DNA of 64,000 nucleotides from Bretschneidera sinensis. Taxonomy: Eukaryota; Streptophyta; Magnoliopsida; Brassicales; Akaniaceae. A program made the translations under genes and the position numbers. Numbering within the stretch: position 1 is the first letter of the stretch; every line of letters begins with the position of its first letter. The notes under the pieces were generated by a model. It made no database searches and was not told the DNA's origin. It was given only the letters and a program-made list of their open reading frames with translations. This document shows, piece by piece, positions 45,560 to 57,230 of this stretch. Location of the stretch: contig CM043699.1 of assembly GCA_023935145.1 (NCBI GenBank), forward strand, positions 70,217,638 through 70,281,637. Reading direction: 5' to 3'.

Positions 45560-47200
45560 CAACCCCCAACTCGTTTATTGCTAGTCCCTAGCAATTCAAG
45601 CGAAAACAAGAGATGAATTCTACAGTGGGAATCAAAGTAAATGAAAAGCAATATTAGTGTTAACCAAGAGTAATTCACATTTTGTCTCAAAAATTGCACA
45701 TAACACACAGCACAAAGAATCATTAAATTTCACCCAAATCCAAAAGTAATCCAAACATCAATCTTAAAATCGTTATTGACTCTTAACATCCATCTTACCA
45801 CAAACCATTAATCCGAACACCCGGATGATTTTATGCATAACATTCATGAATATAAGTCTTGGCCTCTAAAAACATAATAAATTACGTGACATCAATCAGA
45901 AAAACAAGCTCCATAGGCTCACTTTTCAAATCACTCTCCACTATTGTAGAAAAATCACACTACATTGGATCAAAAGGTCTTTAATAAGCTTGTAACGTTA
46001 GGCTAAGGTAAAGGCTAAGGAAGACTGGGAAGGATTCACAAGTAAAAGAACTCAATCTTTTAGCTTTAAACACAATCACTTTAAGCACTTGATAACCTTT
46101 ACTTCAACACCCAACTCTTTCAAACATTTTTCGAGCATTTCTTTAAACAAATCACCATTTTTTTTCTTTTCTTTCTTTCTTCTTTTTTTGCCATAATTCA
46201 TTTTTTTTTTATTTTGGCACATAACCATTCACCTTCTTTTTCATCATTTTTTTTCTTTTCTTTTCCACAACCCCCAACTTATCTCCTTTAATGTACTTGG
46301 GTTGTGGTGGTGATATATATATTTTTTTCATATTTCCATCCTTACTCCTTTTAAGTGTTTCTCAACAAATGTGTATAACTAAGTTCTTTTAAAGGAAAGG
46401 TAAGGATAAAATATTTTTAGGCTCATGAAGGTGAGTAAATAGTTTATCGAAAGAAACAAGGCTCAATTTTTCTTTTCAAGAAAAAGGCTCAAATAGGTGA
46501 CTAGTGATAAATATAGCAATGGTAGGTTTGAAAGGCTCAAACGGTTCAAAAATGGCCTATATCATATCTAAGTAGTGTGCATTCTAGGAATTCGCCTCAA
46601 GTGATTATCAAGTAAGTTCTAGAGCTTGTCAAGACTGCAAAAGTATTCATAAAACAATCACACATAAAATTTCTCTAAATGTTTTAGACTAATCATACAA
46701 TCTTACCACAAACTAGAGTCTCAAACCAAATGAAGACTGATACTTAAATTAATTTCAAACCGAAGGAAGATTTAACTTCTTCTACATGCTATCTGCTATC
46801 TCAATTAAGTTTATATCATTGACATGTGAATTAACTCTAAGGCTAACACAAAGCATGCTAAACAAAAACAAAAAGGAAAATGACACCAAGCAGTTCAATG
46901 CTATGCAATAAGAAATGTATATCTTCCACCCCCAACTTAAGATAAACATTATCCTCAATGTAAAAGCAAAAGTTAAGGAAACTCCATTTTTAACCAAAGA
47001 TGCGTGGAGTTGAAAGTTGTGCACGATCATTTGAACTGCTTCGTTTATTTGTCCCTGAAAAATAAATACTAAAGTAAAACTGGAAAATAGTAAAATAATA
47101 ATAAGAAACAAGAAAAAGAAATATGAAAAACAGTAAAAGTAAAAGGATATGTTGTGAGTTGCCTCCCATGAGCGCTAAGTTTTACGTCTTCAGCCAGATG
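45560..47200 (-). other. 3' non-coding part of element G
   Basis: No coding capacity recognised. The minus strand has a polypurine tract beside the LTR (45563-45571), further copies at 46271-46280 and 46929-46938, long pyrimidine/purine runs (46150-46260), and the conserved post-pol block at 47161-47196. Confidence 0.7.
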
Positions 47201-47203
47201 CTT

Positions 47204-48495
47204 TTATTCCCTCCTCGAAAAACATGAGTTGGATGCACCAGCCACTACTTTGCTACAAAATTTTGTGCTTATATGCTTTGGTGATGGCAAGGAATACTTA
47301 AAGTCCACCACATGTGGCTCAAGTGTTTTTGATGATGCCCATTTACTATCAGCAGTGGGGTATTTGATTCCCGCATCCATGTGACTTCTCTCAAGCAACT
47401 TCTCAAAGCATGGTTGGTAAGATGTCTTAATAAATTCCTATGGCTTATCAAAAACATCAACAACATTAACGGCATGGGGATAATTTGAAGAATCTTTGAA
47501 CTCAAGATTATTAGGAATGAATTCCGAAGAGTTAGAATTATCTTTGATGTACTCATCCTCTTCATGTGGTTGCCATGGGACTCCGTGTTTATAGTAGAAA
47601 CAGTATCTAAAACCAAAAAATCAACAGGATAGTAGAAATTATCAATTTGCAACAAAACATCTTTTACAATACCTCTTGGTTTTCTTATCGATCTATTCAC
47701 TAATTGAAGTACCACAGAGGTTGGTTTGATCTCACCTAGATCGAGCTACAAGTACATGGAGTATGGCATGAGGTTTACACTAGCACCCAAATCTAGCAAT
47801 GCTTGGCCACAAGGTTTATTTCCAATTTGGCAAGCCACCGTTGGACAGCCCGGATCTTTATATTTGGGTGGTATCTTGCTGTTAATTACAGCACTTGCTT
47901 GCTCCATTAAGAATTTCGTCTTCTTCACATTATACTTCCTCTTCAGTGTGCATAGATCCTTGATGACTTTAGCATAGTTGGGAATCTGTTTTATGACATG
48001 AAGAAGAGGAAGATTAATTTTAACATGCTAAAGTTGTTCAAGAATCTCACCTTTTAATGTTGTATTTATCTCCTTAGGTTTAAGGAGTGCTTGAGGGAAA
48101 GGCACCGATCGGCGATAAACATCATAGGCCTCTTGTTCCTTGGGGGCTTTATCCTTGTTGCTTACGGTATTAGGAATCAAGTGTGATGGTAGAGTGGGAC
48201 CATCAATTGTCTTACCGCTGCAAGTAATTATGGCATTAGCCTCTCTAATGTTTTGATTTTCAGGATTGGAGGTTTGTGTCATATGTTGTCCCCTTGGATT
48301 AGGATGTGGCTGTGAAGGAAACCGACTTTGTTCTTGAATCGTCAAGAAACTAGTCAACTTGGTGAGTTGACTCTTTATTACCTTTTGTTCCTCTTTGATC
48401 GCTTGTTGTTCCTCTAACAACCGTTGATTTATTTTTCCTTGATCTTCCACACTCTTGGCATGTACCTGTATAAATGACTTAAACATATCTTCCAA
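47204..48495 (-). pseudogene. Gag C-terminus and protease of element G
   Basis: 48495-48028 encodes a coiled-coil-like stretch (QRLLEEQQAIKEEQKVIKSQL) and linker with VPFPQAL, then a stop. The protease (about 47990-47560) has ALLDLGASVNLMPYSMY with the normal D-L-G-A catalytic loop, then IRKPRGIVKDVLLQID and FLVLDTVST. After a frame change the sequence ends with HMDAGIKYPTADSKWASS, the start of a pre-RT block, and a stop at 47204. RT is missing. Confidence 0.82.
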
Positions 48496-48540
48496 AGGTA
48501 AAGATTGTTGAGGTGCATTAAATGAGGTTGCTTTCGGTTT

Positions 48541-49562
48541 TCATTGGGTACTAGAGTGGGGATGAGGTTGTATATCGGATCTCCAACCAAAATTAGGGTG
48601 ATTCTTCCAACCGGGATTATAGGTGCTAGAGTAGGGTGAGTATGGTTTGCTAGAGAGTATACCTAAAGCATTACACTCTCCCTTCATCTCAAAATAGGTT
48701 GGACAATCCCTAGGCAAACAATCTACCCCATTACACATGAAACAAGGCTCATAAGACTTTGCCCTAGCAACCAGTTTAGGGGTTCTAGTGTCCTTGGTTT
48801 TTAAGGCTTCAATTTTCTTAGTTAGGACCTCTAAACGGGCTTTAAGGTTGTCCTCTTCCTTAAGTTGGTAAATCCCAGTGGGTTGATTTCTCCTAGTGCC
48901 TTCCATGGCATCTGGTTCAGTCCAAGTGTGGGCTTTTTCTGATAGGTCATCTAGGAAATCTATGGCTTGGTCGGGATCTTTTTGAAGAAAATTCCCATTG
49001 CACATCATTTCTATGAACTGCCTTCCCTACTTAGGATTCCATCATAGAAATAGCTAACTACCCGCCAACTCTCATACCCATGGTGTGGATAAGAATTCAA
49101 AAGGTCCTTGAAACGTTCCCAAACTTGATATAAGGTTTCACTCTCCTTTTGTGCAAAGTTTGAGATTTGTCTCTTGAGGTTGTTGGTCTTATGGGTTGGG
49201 AAGTGTTTTTGGAAGAAAACTGGGGTCAACTCATCCTAACCACCTATGGACCTAGGTCTTAACGAGTACAGCCAAGCCTTGGCTTTTTCCTTAAGTGAAA
49301 AAGGGAAAAACCAAAGTTTGACGGTGTCTATCATATCAGCCCTACTGTGAAAAGCAGCTACTACTTCCTCAAATTCCCTAATATGGATATAGGGGTTTTC
49401 ATTCTCAAACCCATGGAAAGTTGGTAGCAATTGGATCATGCCCGGCTTAAAATCAGGTTGTTGAACATTAGGGGGGAACATGATATACGATGGTGTGGCC
49501 GTATGGCTAGGGTGCAAGTAATCCTTAAGTGTCCTAGGGGGTTGATGTTCGTGTTCACTCAT
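48541..49562 (-). pseudogene. gag of element G
   Basis: ATG at 49562 begins MSEHEHQPPRTLKDYL. The capsid domain follows (FHGFENENPYIHIREFEEVV, WFFPFSLKEKAKAWL), a single stop at 49236, then FFQKHFPTHKTNNLKRQI and LYQVWERFKDLL, a stop at about 49011, and the rest to 48541 with a zinc knuckle-like CFMCNGVDCLPRDC and YNPGWKNHPNFGW. Apart from two or three stops the frame is well kept, so this is the best-preserved gag in the window. Confidence 0.86.
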
Positions 49563-49848
49563 TTCTTCGGGACTAGATGGATTGTCAAATAAAGGATTTG
49601 AAAAGAATTAAATTTTGACTCTAACACTGGCCTACAACCAAATCTACCCATAGCATCTCTATGTCTGTGCATGTGAGGTAATAAAAATACTATAAAAAAG
49701 AAAGAATCAAATAAAATAAAAAATTAATGCAGCAAGCTAAAAGAAGGAACGAAATTACCGCCTTTACAGCTGCTGAAAGGAAAAACTATTTACAAATCTT
49801 CTACCGTCATGTTAAAAGTTAACAATCTTCTTTGTACTTAAGCGTGTT

Positions 49849-49866
49849 TCCCCGGAAACGGCGCCA
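49849..49866 (-). other. Primer-binding site of element G
   Basis: Minus-strand TGGCGCCGTTTCCGGGGA, directly beside the LTR at 49872. Closest to the canonical Athila type of all the sites here. Confidence 0.9.
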
Positions 49867-49871
49867 AAATT

Positions 49872-51322
49872 TAATTATGCCTAAAGTGTAACGTGGTAGT
49901 TGTAGCACAGCTTTGGGGTGTCAATTCCACAAGGAAACAAGTTAACTATAAAAGAAGGTGTGAACTTTAACACAAACGATAAAAGATTGATTGAAAGAAT
50001 CTGAATTGTGTGAAAAAATAGTGTGAAGAAAATTGTGTAAATAGATTTATGATGGAGAAACAACAAAGTTCAAGGAATCTTCCCTAGGTTCGTTGCCCTA
50101 ATCCTAACTTGATTCAATTGTTTTTATCTCGATTGCAAGTTTCACATCCCAAACAGGCAATCGGCAAATATTCAGTTAAAGCACATATATAAGCCCTAAT
50201 GTAACTGATATGAATTATTCTTTACTTTCAAGCACATATGACCTAACTTATAAATTATCAAGAGACGATGATATATCTACATGATAATATCGCAGCAATA
50301 GACAAATCTATAAAAGAGATCTACCGGACTCAATCACACCCAAACAAATACACATAAGAAGAGCATGACTAGACTTATATGGTGGAGAAGCATGCAATCA
50401 CTTGATTAATAGGAAATCTTCTAATTAAATCAAGAATAAATCATAACAATGTTTAATGAAAATAATTCCAAACTATAACTAAATCAAATAAAGGAAGATA
50501 AGAACAACTACACCTAGGGATTCATCCCTTTGCCTTGCTTGGAGACTAGTCAGCCATGAGGCTCAGGCTTCCTCGAGTTGCCTTGCGCCTCCCAATGATC
50601 ATCTCCAGCCTCTAATTTTCCTCCTAAGGGCCCTCTGGATTCACTTTCTGATGATCTCAGATGATCCCAGATTCTCCGATGGTCCTCAAAGCTGAAGTGG
50701 AGTGGGTCTTATATAGGAAAATACCACGAGTGCAATGTGTTTCCAATCCAATGTGGGATGTGGGATATAGAAATGTGTTTCCAACCGATGTGGGATGTGG
50801 GATTTAATCCTTCACATGCCCTTCACGCTAAAATCCCGCACAGCCTAACCTTTGTCTACTTAAACTGCCATAACTTTCTCTAGAAAAATCATTTTTACAA
50901 ACCGTAAAATTCTCCAGAAAATAGAATTCCGGATCTTTCTAAGTGTGTATGGCTCATCTCCTGGTTCTTCTTGTATCAATACAGTTTAATTTGCAAATAT
51001 GATTGATCTGTACGTGCAATTCTGGCAATTTAGTGAAACTCCTTTCCAGTGGAGGCAGTAGTTGTTGCTCTTTTAAGCCCTCTATCTTGTCCTTCCAGAA
51101 GCATTCCTTCACTCTAGTATGCCTCGAGTCTTTGTGCCTCAAGAAATGATAACTTTTCCTCCTCTTTTGAGCTTAAAGTACCTGAAAATGCACCGAAATA
51201 GATCAATAATCCAAGAATAATACTTTAGAGTTGTTAACATACAAAAGTGCAATTAAAACCTATATCAACCCTAAAATGATAACAATTAAGTACTGTTAAG
51301 ATGCATTTTATGACTCTCATCA
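49872..51322 (-). repeat. 5' LTR of element G
   Basis: Pairs with 44079-45559. Promoter core at 50708-50759. Ends ATAATTA on the minus strand just before the primer site. Confidence 0.9.
50708..50759 (-). promoter_or_regulatory. snRNA-type promoter core in element G 5' LTR
   Basis: Minus-strand ATCCCACATTG (50759-50749; one change from ATCCCACATCG, which is intact in G's other LTR) and TATATAAG (50715-50708), 33 nt apart as in the three other LTRs. The change is C-to-T at a CpG, as expected from methylation decay. Confidence 0.6.
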
Positions 51323-52422
51323 GTTGCTTTGCATACACTCGGCCAAATTTCTCCAAGTTCGAGCGTATGAGCTGCTTGTCATACGCTCGGCCTAGTTTCT
51401 CCCAGTCCGAGCGTATAAGCTGCTTTGCATACGCTCGGTCAAGTTTCTCTAAGTCCGAGCGTATGAGCTGCTTTGCATATGCTCGGCCTGATTTCTCCAA
51501 GTCTGAGCGTATGAGTTGCTTTGCATACGCTTGGCCAAGTTTCTCCAAGTCCGAGCGTATGAGCTGCTTTGCATACGCTTGGTCAAATTTCTCCAAGTCC
51601 GAGCGTATGAGCTGTTTTGCATACGCTAGGCCAAATTTCTCTAAATCCGAGCGTATGAGTTTCTCCAAGTCCGAACGTATGAGCTGCTTTGCATACACTC
51701 GGCCAAATTTCTCCAAGTCCGAATGTATGAGCTGCTTTGCATACACTCGGCCAAATTTCTCCAAGTCCGAGCGTATGAGCTGTTTGTCATACACTCGGCC
51801 TAGTTTTTCCAAGTCCGATCGTATGAGTTGTTTGTCATACGTTTGGCTTAGTTTCTTCAAGTCCAAGCATATGAACTGTTTTGCATACACTCGGCCAAAT
51901 TTCTCCAAGTTCTAGCGTATGAGCTGCTTGTCATACACTCGGCCTAGTTTCTCCAAGTCCGAGCGTATGAGTTGCTTTGCATACGCTCTGCCAAGTTTCT
52001 CCAAGTCTGAGCGTATGAGTTGCTTTACATACACTCGGCCAATTTTCTTCAAGTCCGAGTGTATGAGTTGCTTTGCATACGCTCGGCCTGATTTCTCCAA
52101 GTCCGAGCGTATAAGCTACTTTGTATACGCTCGACCAAATTTCTCCAAGTCCGAGCGTAGGAGCTGCTTGTCATACACTCGGCCGAGTTTCTCCAAGTCC
52201 GAGCATATTAGCTGCTTTGTATACACTCGGCCTGATTTCTCCAAGTCCTAGTGTATGAGCTGCTTTGCATACACTCGGCCAAATTTCTCCAAGTCTGAGC
52301 GTGGGAGCTGCTTGTCATACGCTCGGTCGAATTTCTCCAAGTCTGAGCGTACGAACTACTTTGCATACGCTCAGCCTGATTTCTCCAAGACCGAGCGTAT
52401 AAACTGCTTTGCATACGCTCGG
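51323..52422. repeat. 48-bp tandem array of element F, right block
   Basis: About 23 units, one shortened by 24 bp near 51655. The repeat length is a multiple of three and both strands stay open over hundreds of bases, giving SKSERMSCFAYARPNF-like repeats on plus and SDLEKLGRAYAKQLIR-like on minus. I read this as a satellite-like array, not a protein gene. Tandem arrays in the 3' region are known in Tat/Ogre elements. Confidence 0.9.
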
Positions 52423-52749
52423 AGTACAAAGAAGGGTTTCTTTATTGATAAATTGAAAAACGACCAAGTATAAAAGCAGGAAAATACTATATGGAAAGTG
52501 AAGTTTAAAGGAAGGGCTTCTTTATTAACTTATCAAAAGGTTACAACAAAAAAACCTAACAACCTCAAAGTACAAGCAAAAGAGGACCCTAACGGCCTCG
52601 AAGTACAAAGAAAAAACTAACAATTCTAATCTAGGACAGTCCAAGATAGGAGCTGCCTCAGCCTCTTTATCTTGCTGACTCTCCTCTATGGTGGAATGCT
52701 CTCATCCTGAGCCTGGTTGCTATTCCTCTGCAATGGGCTGCCCTCTGCC

Positions 52750-53150
52750 CTAATGACTCGCCCGTCCGACTGCTCCCGCTCGGAATCTGGATGAGGTACT
52801 TGCTCCTAGGGCTGCTCCCCCCTCCGAAACAGGCTGCTTCTCATCCTCCTCGGACTCCAGTAGATCAAGGCCCGAGAAGTCCGTCTTCGGATACCTGACC
52901 TCGACCTCCCTCTTAGCTTCCATAAATCTCTTAAGGAATTGCTGGCCCTTCCCCCTTCAGGGCCAAGACCGTTCAGTAGGCCTCTGAGCCCTAGGATTCG
53001 GGTTCTAAAACGACAAACTCTCAAGAACCCGGGTGTGAAGACAGGACTCTCAAGAATAAGGGGACGAGGCCGAAGGCTCCCAACTTTTCTCTCTTGAAAC
53101 AAAACTCACTTTGGTTTAAAGTAAAGACAACAGAAACCTTCTTTTATAAG
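52750..53150 (-). pseudogene. Second antisense unit of element F (promoter and C-terminus only)
   Basis: The minus strand reads QQFLKRFMEAKREVEVRYPK and then TDFSGLDLLESEEDE to a stop at 52750. This parallels QFLMSFNEAKRKVESFYPKV at the end of the first antisense gene. A TATA-like CTTATAAAAG lies at 53150-53141. The PF04195-like domain is absent between them, so this looks like an internally deleted paralogue. Downstream on the minus strand, AATAAAG signals near 52510 and 52440 could serve polyadenylation. Confidence 0.6.
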
Positions 53151-53300
53151 AGGGGAAAACACGTTCAACGAGGGCACTTAATGCAAGCACAGAAAAAGAG
53201 GAGTCCTTTAAGATTCCCAAAGCCGCTCACACCCCCTCAGACGGCTTCTCGCTTCCCAACGGCACATCACATTTTACTTCCTCGAGGCACAAGTACCTTA

Positions 53301-53316
53301 GGAAGTGGGGGGCCTG
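53301..53316 (+). other. Polypurine tract of element F
   Basis: GGAAGTGGGGGG followed by CCTG directly precedes the 3' LTR. The same tract precedes D1's LTR at 18764-18779. It primes plus-strand DNA synthesis. Confidence 0.8.
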
Positions 53317-53972
53317 TGATGTAGCCCATAACACTCTGGCCCAATAAGAAACCATGTGATGTAGCCCATAACACTCCGGCCCAATAAGAAACCCACTGAT
53401 GTAGCCCATAATGCCCTGGCCTAATAAGAAACGACCCAATGAACCTGCATACGGGCCCGGATAACACCTACAGGGCAACAACACGTGTCAAGCCTCCTCA
53501 ACACGGTTAAGCACACGTGGAATAACCAGGTCATATGACCGCCACATCAAAGCATGGTTAGCAGACCTGACCCTTCTGCAACATGCGACCCCTGACACAC
53601 GCCATCCACTGATCACGCAATTAAGGCCTAACCTCTGAAAGCAGAGACGGCATGGGCAAGGCCATACCCCCCCCCCCCCCCACGTGGGCAATACCTACTC
53701 AGGGGACTATAAGAAGACGGAGGTATGGAATTCATAATTCATTCACACTCATCTATTTGCACTTAAGCCGTTTTAGATTCAATTCTCGGCCTCGCCCCCT
53801 CTCAAGCCCTCATCCTAACTTAAGCATCGGAGCCCCCTCGGAAGTCCCCCCTCCCCTCCTTCCAAGGGTTTAGTTCACATCTGTTACCTGTGCAGGGCCA
53901 AGGCTACGTCAGCGCCAAGGACACGTCAGTACCAAGGCCATGTCAGTCGTAAGCAATTTTTCGGCATCAACA
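53317..53972 (+). repeat. 3' LTR of element F
   Basis: Three 40-bp terminal copies (53317, 53357, 53397), then sequence parallel to the 5' LTR. A run of 15 C (53667-53681) replaces CCTCCCC of the 5' copy. Three 17-bp ACGTCA-type repeats near the end against four in the 5' LTR. Followed by TATTT. Confidence 0.9.
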
Positions 53973-53977
53973 TATTT

Positions 53978-55929
53978 TGTAGTTTTAGGGTATTAAAATT
54001 TTCTTTTTATTGGAGCATGTTTTTTTTCAGAAGGAGAGATGCTATTTTTATGTCTCTTATGGGTTATCTTTGATTGTTAATATTTGGGCAATGCTGGTAT
54101 GATTGCTATAAAAAAAAAAAATTTAAAAAGGTATTTTGAAGTATGAAAATAGAGAAAGGATAGTTTGGTGATGTATTTTGAATCAGCAATGTGAATTTTG
54201 TGGTATATTTAACTGTTAATCTTGCTGAGAATCTTGTTGTGTATTTTGTTAGATTTAAGTTTGAATAAGCAATTTTAGGAAAAGTTACATGTATTTTGTT
54301 AGATTAAATTTAAGTTGCAATGCAACTCCTATTTTATAGCATTGGTTTGGTATTTATAACTCAATTGTTATTTTATCATAAATCGTTTGAAAAACCATAT
54401 TAAATTAAATTGGTATTGTATTGTTTTGTCAAATGGCTTATGCAACTTATAATTTATAATCTAAATTTGGCTATTTTTTTCTTTTGATGCATTGAGCGAC
54501 AGCTTTAACTAACAAGTTCATTTGAAATATCAAGATTTTCCTTTTAACTGTGAAACTTGAGAAGTACCCCACGGGCTTATGTGAACTGAAAAAACCTGTA
54601 TGGTGCTAGTGCTTACTGTTGACGTTTCCCTTCGACATCGTTTCATTACATTATCATTGTCAATCCCCATACCAGTAGCTTAACCAACTTGGTGTTTTGT
54701 TGGTGCCTTAACTTACATTGCTCTGCTTTGGGTTGATTTGGTGCGAGCTACTGGAATGTAGATCTACAAAAGATTCTGTCTAGAGCATTTTTTTTTTTTG
54801 GAAAAATATCATCTTATTTATTTGTAAAAAAAAAGAATAACATTATTTGAAAAATCAACATAATATATTCTGAAAAAAATTAAGATTTCATTTATTTCTA
54901 ATAAATTATAAATCCACATGAAATATTTTTAAGCAAATAAAGCTATTTATAAAAGTTTCTCATTTAGAAAAAAAAAAAAGAGTAAATGGATGGATTATCA
55001 TATTTGGGACCAAATTAACATCTTTGCAAAATTTCTTTATTTGGGGTAAACCGTAATCTATTGTAATAAATTTCGAAACCATCGAAGATCTTTGAAAAAG
55101 TGTGTTATTTAAAATAAGGAAAGTTCCTTTTTAAAAAAAATAAGCATTATATTATAAACTAAATAATATCGTTGAAAAATTATTTATTGGAATAAAAAAA
55201 GTTCAGAAAAATTTCCTTTTGAAAAAATTGTTTTTTTATGCATAAAAAATATACCAATCCCATAAACTAGTAGTCCATCTGCTATGACCTCAAGGTCAAA
55301 AATCTTGAAAAGCTAAACTGTGTACATAGAAAACTACAGTATATGATAAGAAAACAATTCCTATTCCCAGAAGCAGATAATTGTTCATCAAGTGACATCA
55401 CCCAGCAAAACACAGGAAAATCTACTTTGTATGAGTAAATTAGCAGAAGCAGGCCATGGAGCTCTCTGTATTTATTATTTGAATACTGCTCACAGAAGTT
55501 TACATATTCAAAACAAATCCCTATCATACTCCAGCACCACTATACCATTTAACTTAATTGGAACTCGTAAAAGTTTTGAAGATACATGAGCCTATAAGCA
55601 AAAGAAAATATACAAACATCTTCTATGTGAATTCCAAACTACCTACTTTTCATCTATATTGTAATTTTCTCTGACCCTGTTTTCTGCTTAAAAGCTTTCC
55701 ATGATTCCTCAGAAACCCATATCCAGCAAATGTGTGCCATTGGCGATGTTAACTGTATACAGTTTCTTTCCCGGTTACCTGCTGCTTCTAATTATTCAAA
55801 AAACAAAACAGCAGAATACACACTTCCAATACAGATTCGGGCAGAGCATGTTTCCTGTCAGAAAGAGGAAATTAGCAGCGATTGTTGTGTTGGCAGTATT
55901 ACTGTTTCATATATCAATATACATGTAAT
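53978..55929. other. Spacer and probable 3' UTR side of the host gene
   Basis: 53984-54040 repeats a motif found at 34888-34945. The remainder to about 55280 is A/T-rich with oligo-A and oligo-T runs and no gene seen. 55280-55929 is less skewed and directly follows the host gene's stop codon on the minus strand, so it probably holds its 3' UTR. I cannot place the polyadenylation site. Confidence 0.45.
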
Positions 55930-57230
55930 CTATGACCGATCTCTCCCTGAATCACTAATCAACAGAACAACTTTACTAGCTGCTTTTGATGGTGGCCTAT
56001 TGATCTTCTCAAGTAACCTACTGAATACTAATTTGACAGGTATGCAAGCTACGGTTGGGGGCGCAGATGACTCTGGTTTGATCAAGCCACCCATTTGGCA
56101 GTTACTCCTATCATGCATAGGCATCATACCGTGGTTCTGTTCGATACCAATTGACGAGAGAGTTCTTATTTTTTGGCAGTTACTGCTTACTTTCTTTGGC
56201 ACCTTTTGGAACTTCATATCCGTGGCAGGCTGGGAAATGTGAGGGATGCTCTTACTAACCAAGCTTGCCTTGTGACTGAAACCCCCTACATTTAATTTCT
56301 TAAACGAGGGTTTTCTTTCTTTATCTATGAAGGAATGATCTTCAGCAGCTTCATAACCTTCTAAAGCTGACGATAGATGAGGCCGCCGAACCCGAGAATT
56401 TGTCCTCCTGGCAGTCTTCCATGCTGGTGGAAGTGGCTTATTTCCATCACGGTAAATTATTTCGTTCCGGAAGTAATCACTTGTAGAAAGAAGATTTTCA
56501 TATGAACCATCTGCTATTGCTTCAATTTGGATTGGGTGCCCTATTATTGCCTTCCCATTTAACTTGCTCATGAGAGAAACAATGGGAACAGGTTCCTTTC
56601 GATAACAAGCTTGGACTTTCAAATCCACGTCAATCAACATGGATCTTTTCCTTCCACCAAAATGACGACGGCCAATAAACATTGGATCAAAGCGCCCGAC
56701 TTTGACCTCCCAGTGCTTCTTCATAGCAGTACGATCCTCCCAAGCCATGTCTCCCCAATCAACCATATTATAACCAAAACTATTTCGATTTCTTGATGCA
56801 GCTCTTGACGTACGCACATATCCTCCATTACCCAATCCAACAAGTTGGATCCCAAAATCCCTTTCACTAACATCCACCTCATCAATACCATCACTTAAAT
56901 CATCATTCCCACGAAAACTCAAGCTCTGGCCCAATGACCTTTGGCTGAAAGCAGTTCCCTTTTCTTCATGATATGTTTCATATGTATATCCATTGTAACT
57001 TTTTCCATCAGTCGTATCCACAGACCTTGTAAGATAGCGAGTATTCCTTTTCCCTTTTAGCTGCCACTTGTACACTGCTTCATTAGCAGAAACAGGATCA
57101 TGAAGATAAAGGTGAGACATGTCACCAGAACGTGATGACTCATCATGTTCCTCACTGCTCACACTTTCATCTTCTAGTGCCCCATGTCTTTCCAAAGCAG
57201 TAAGTTTCGAGTCTGTAGGACCAGCAGCAC
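55930..57230 (-). CDS. PWWP/Tudor-family protein (At1g51745/At3g21295-like), last coding exon
   Basis: The minus-strand frame from the acceptor at 57230 (CTTTCAG/GTGCTG) runs 433 codons to a stop at 55930. The splice phase fits the donor at 62233 (CTCTCAG/GTTAAG), giving VALSG then AAGPTDSKLTALERHGALED. Recognisable blocks: VYKWQLKGKRNTRYL, DMSHLYLHDPVS, SERDFGIQLVGLG, NMVDWGDMAWED, FDPMFIGRRHFGGRKRSML, VPIVSLMSKLNGKAIIGHPI, and a tail with LPPAWKTARRTNSRVRRPHL. This matches my recollection of the plant-only family with an N-terminal PWWP domain, thought to act on chromatin in the nucleus; the biochemical role is not established. This exon is intact. Confidence 0.87.

Larger units (their letters stand above)
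44079..51322 (-). mobile_element. Element G: minus-strand Athila-group element with gag and protease only
   Basis: LTRs 44079-45559 and 49872-51322 and a primer site at 49849-49866 reading TGGCGCCGTTTCCGGGGA on the minus strand. Flanks are GCTGC (44074-44078) and GTTGC (51323-51327), a 5-bp duplication with one change. The internal 4.3 kb codes for Gag and protease; RT, RNase H and integrase are absent. It would need enzymes from a relative to move. Confidence 0.9.
35042..53972 (+). mobile_element. Element F: Tat-like gypsy retrotransposon with antisense genes
   Basis: LTRs 35042-35706 and 53317-53972, ends TGATGTA and CGGCATCAACA, 5-bp duplication TATTT. Internal order: gag, protease, RT, RNase H, a second (archaeal-type) RNase H, integrase; then a minus-strand gene, a 48-bp tandem array, a second minus-strand remnant and the polypurine tract. 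The duplicate RNase H and 3' tandem arrays are known traits of the Tat group. Element G (7.2 kb) sits inside the array, so F itself is about 11.7 kb. Confidence 0.92.

Noticed and set aside
51234..51915. Long overlapping open frames on both strands (204 and 224 codons), looking like repeat proteins
   Set aside because: They follow from a stop-free 48-bp tandem unit whose length is a multiple of three. The array is inside a transposon and no promoter or start context supports translation.
43809..52422. CRISPR-like array with palindromic repeats
   Set aside because: The spacers are as repetitive as the repeats, there are no cas genes, and this is plant nuclear DNA.
52806..53102. A 98-codon arginine-rich minus-strand frame
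   Set aside because: The neighbouring minus frame matches the C-terminus of the antisense gene; this one is its out-of-frame shadow.
55730..56242. Plus-strand open frame of 170 codons
   Set aside because: It is the reverse of the conserved last exon of the PWWP-family gene; codon-level conservation is on the minus strand.
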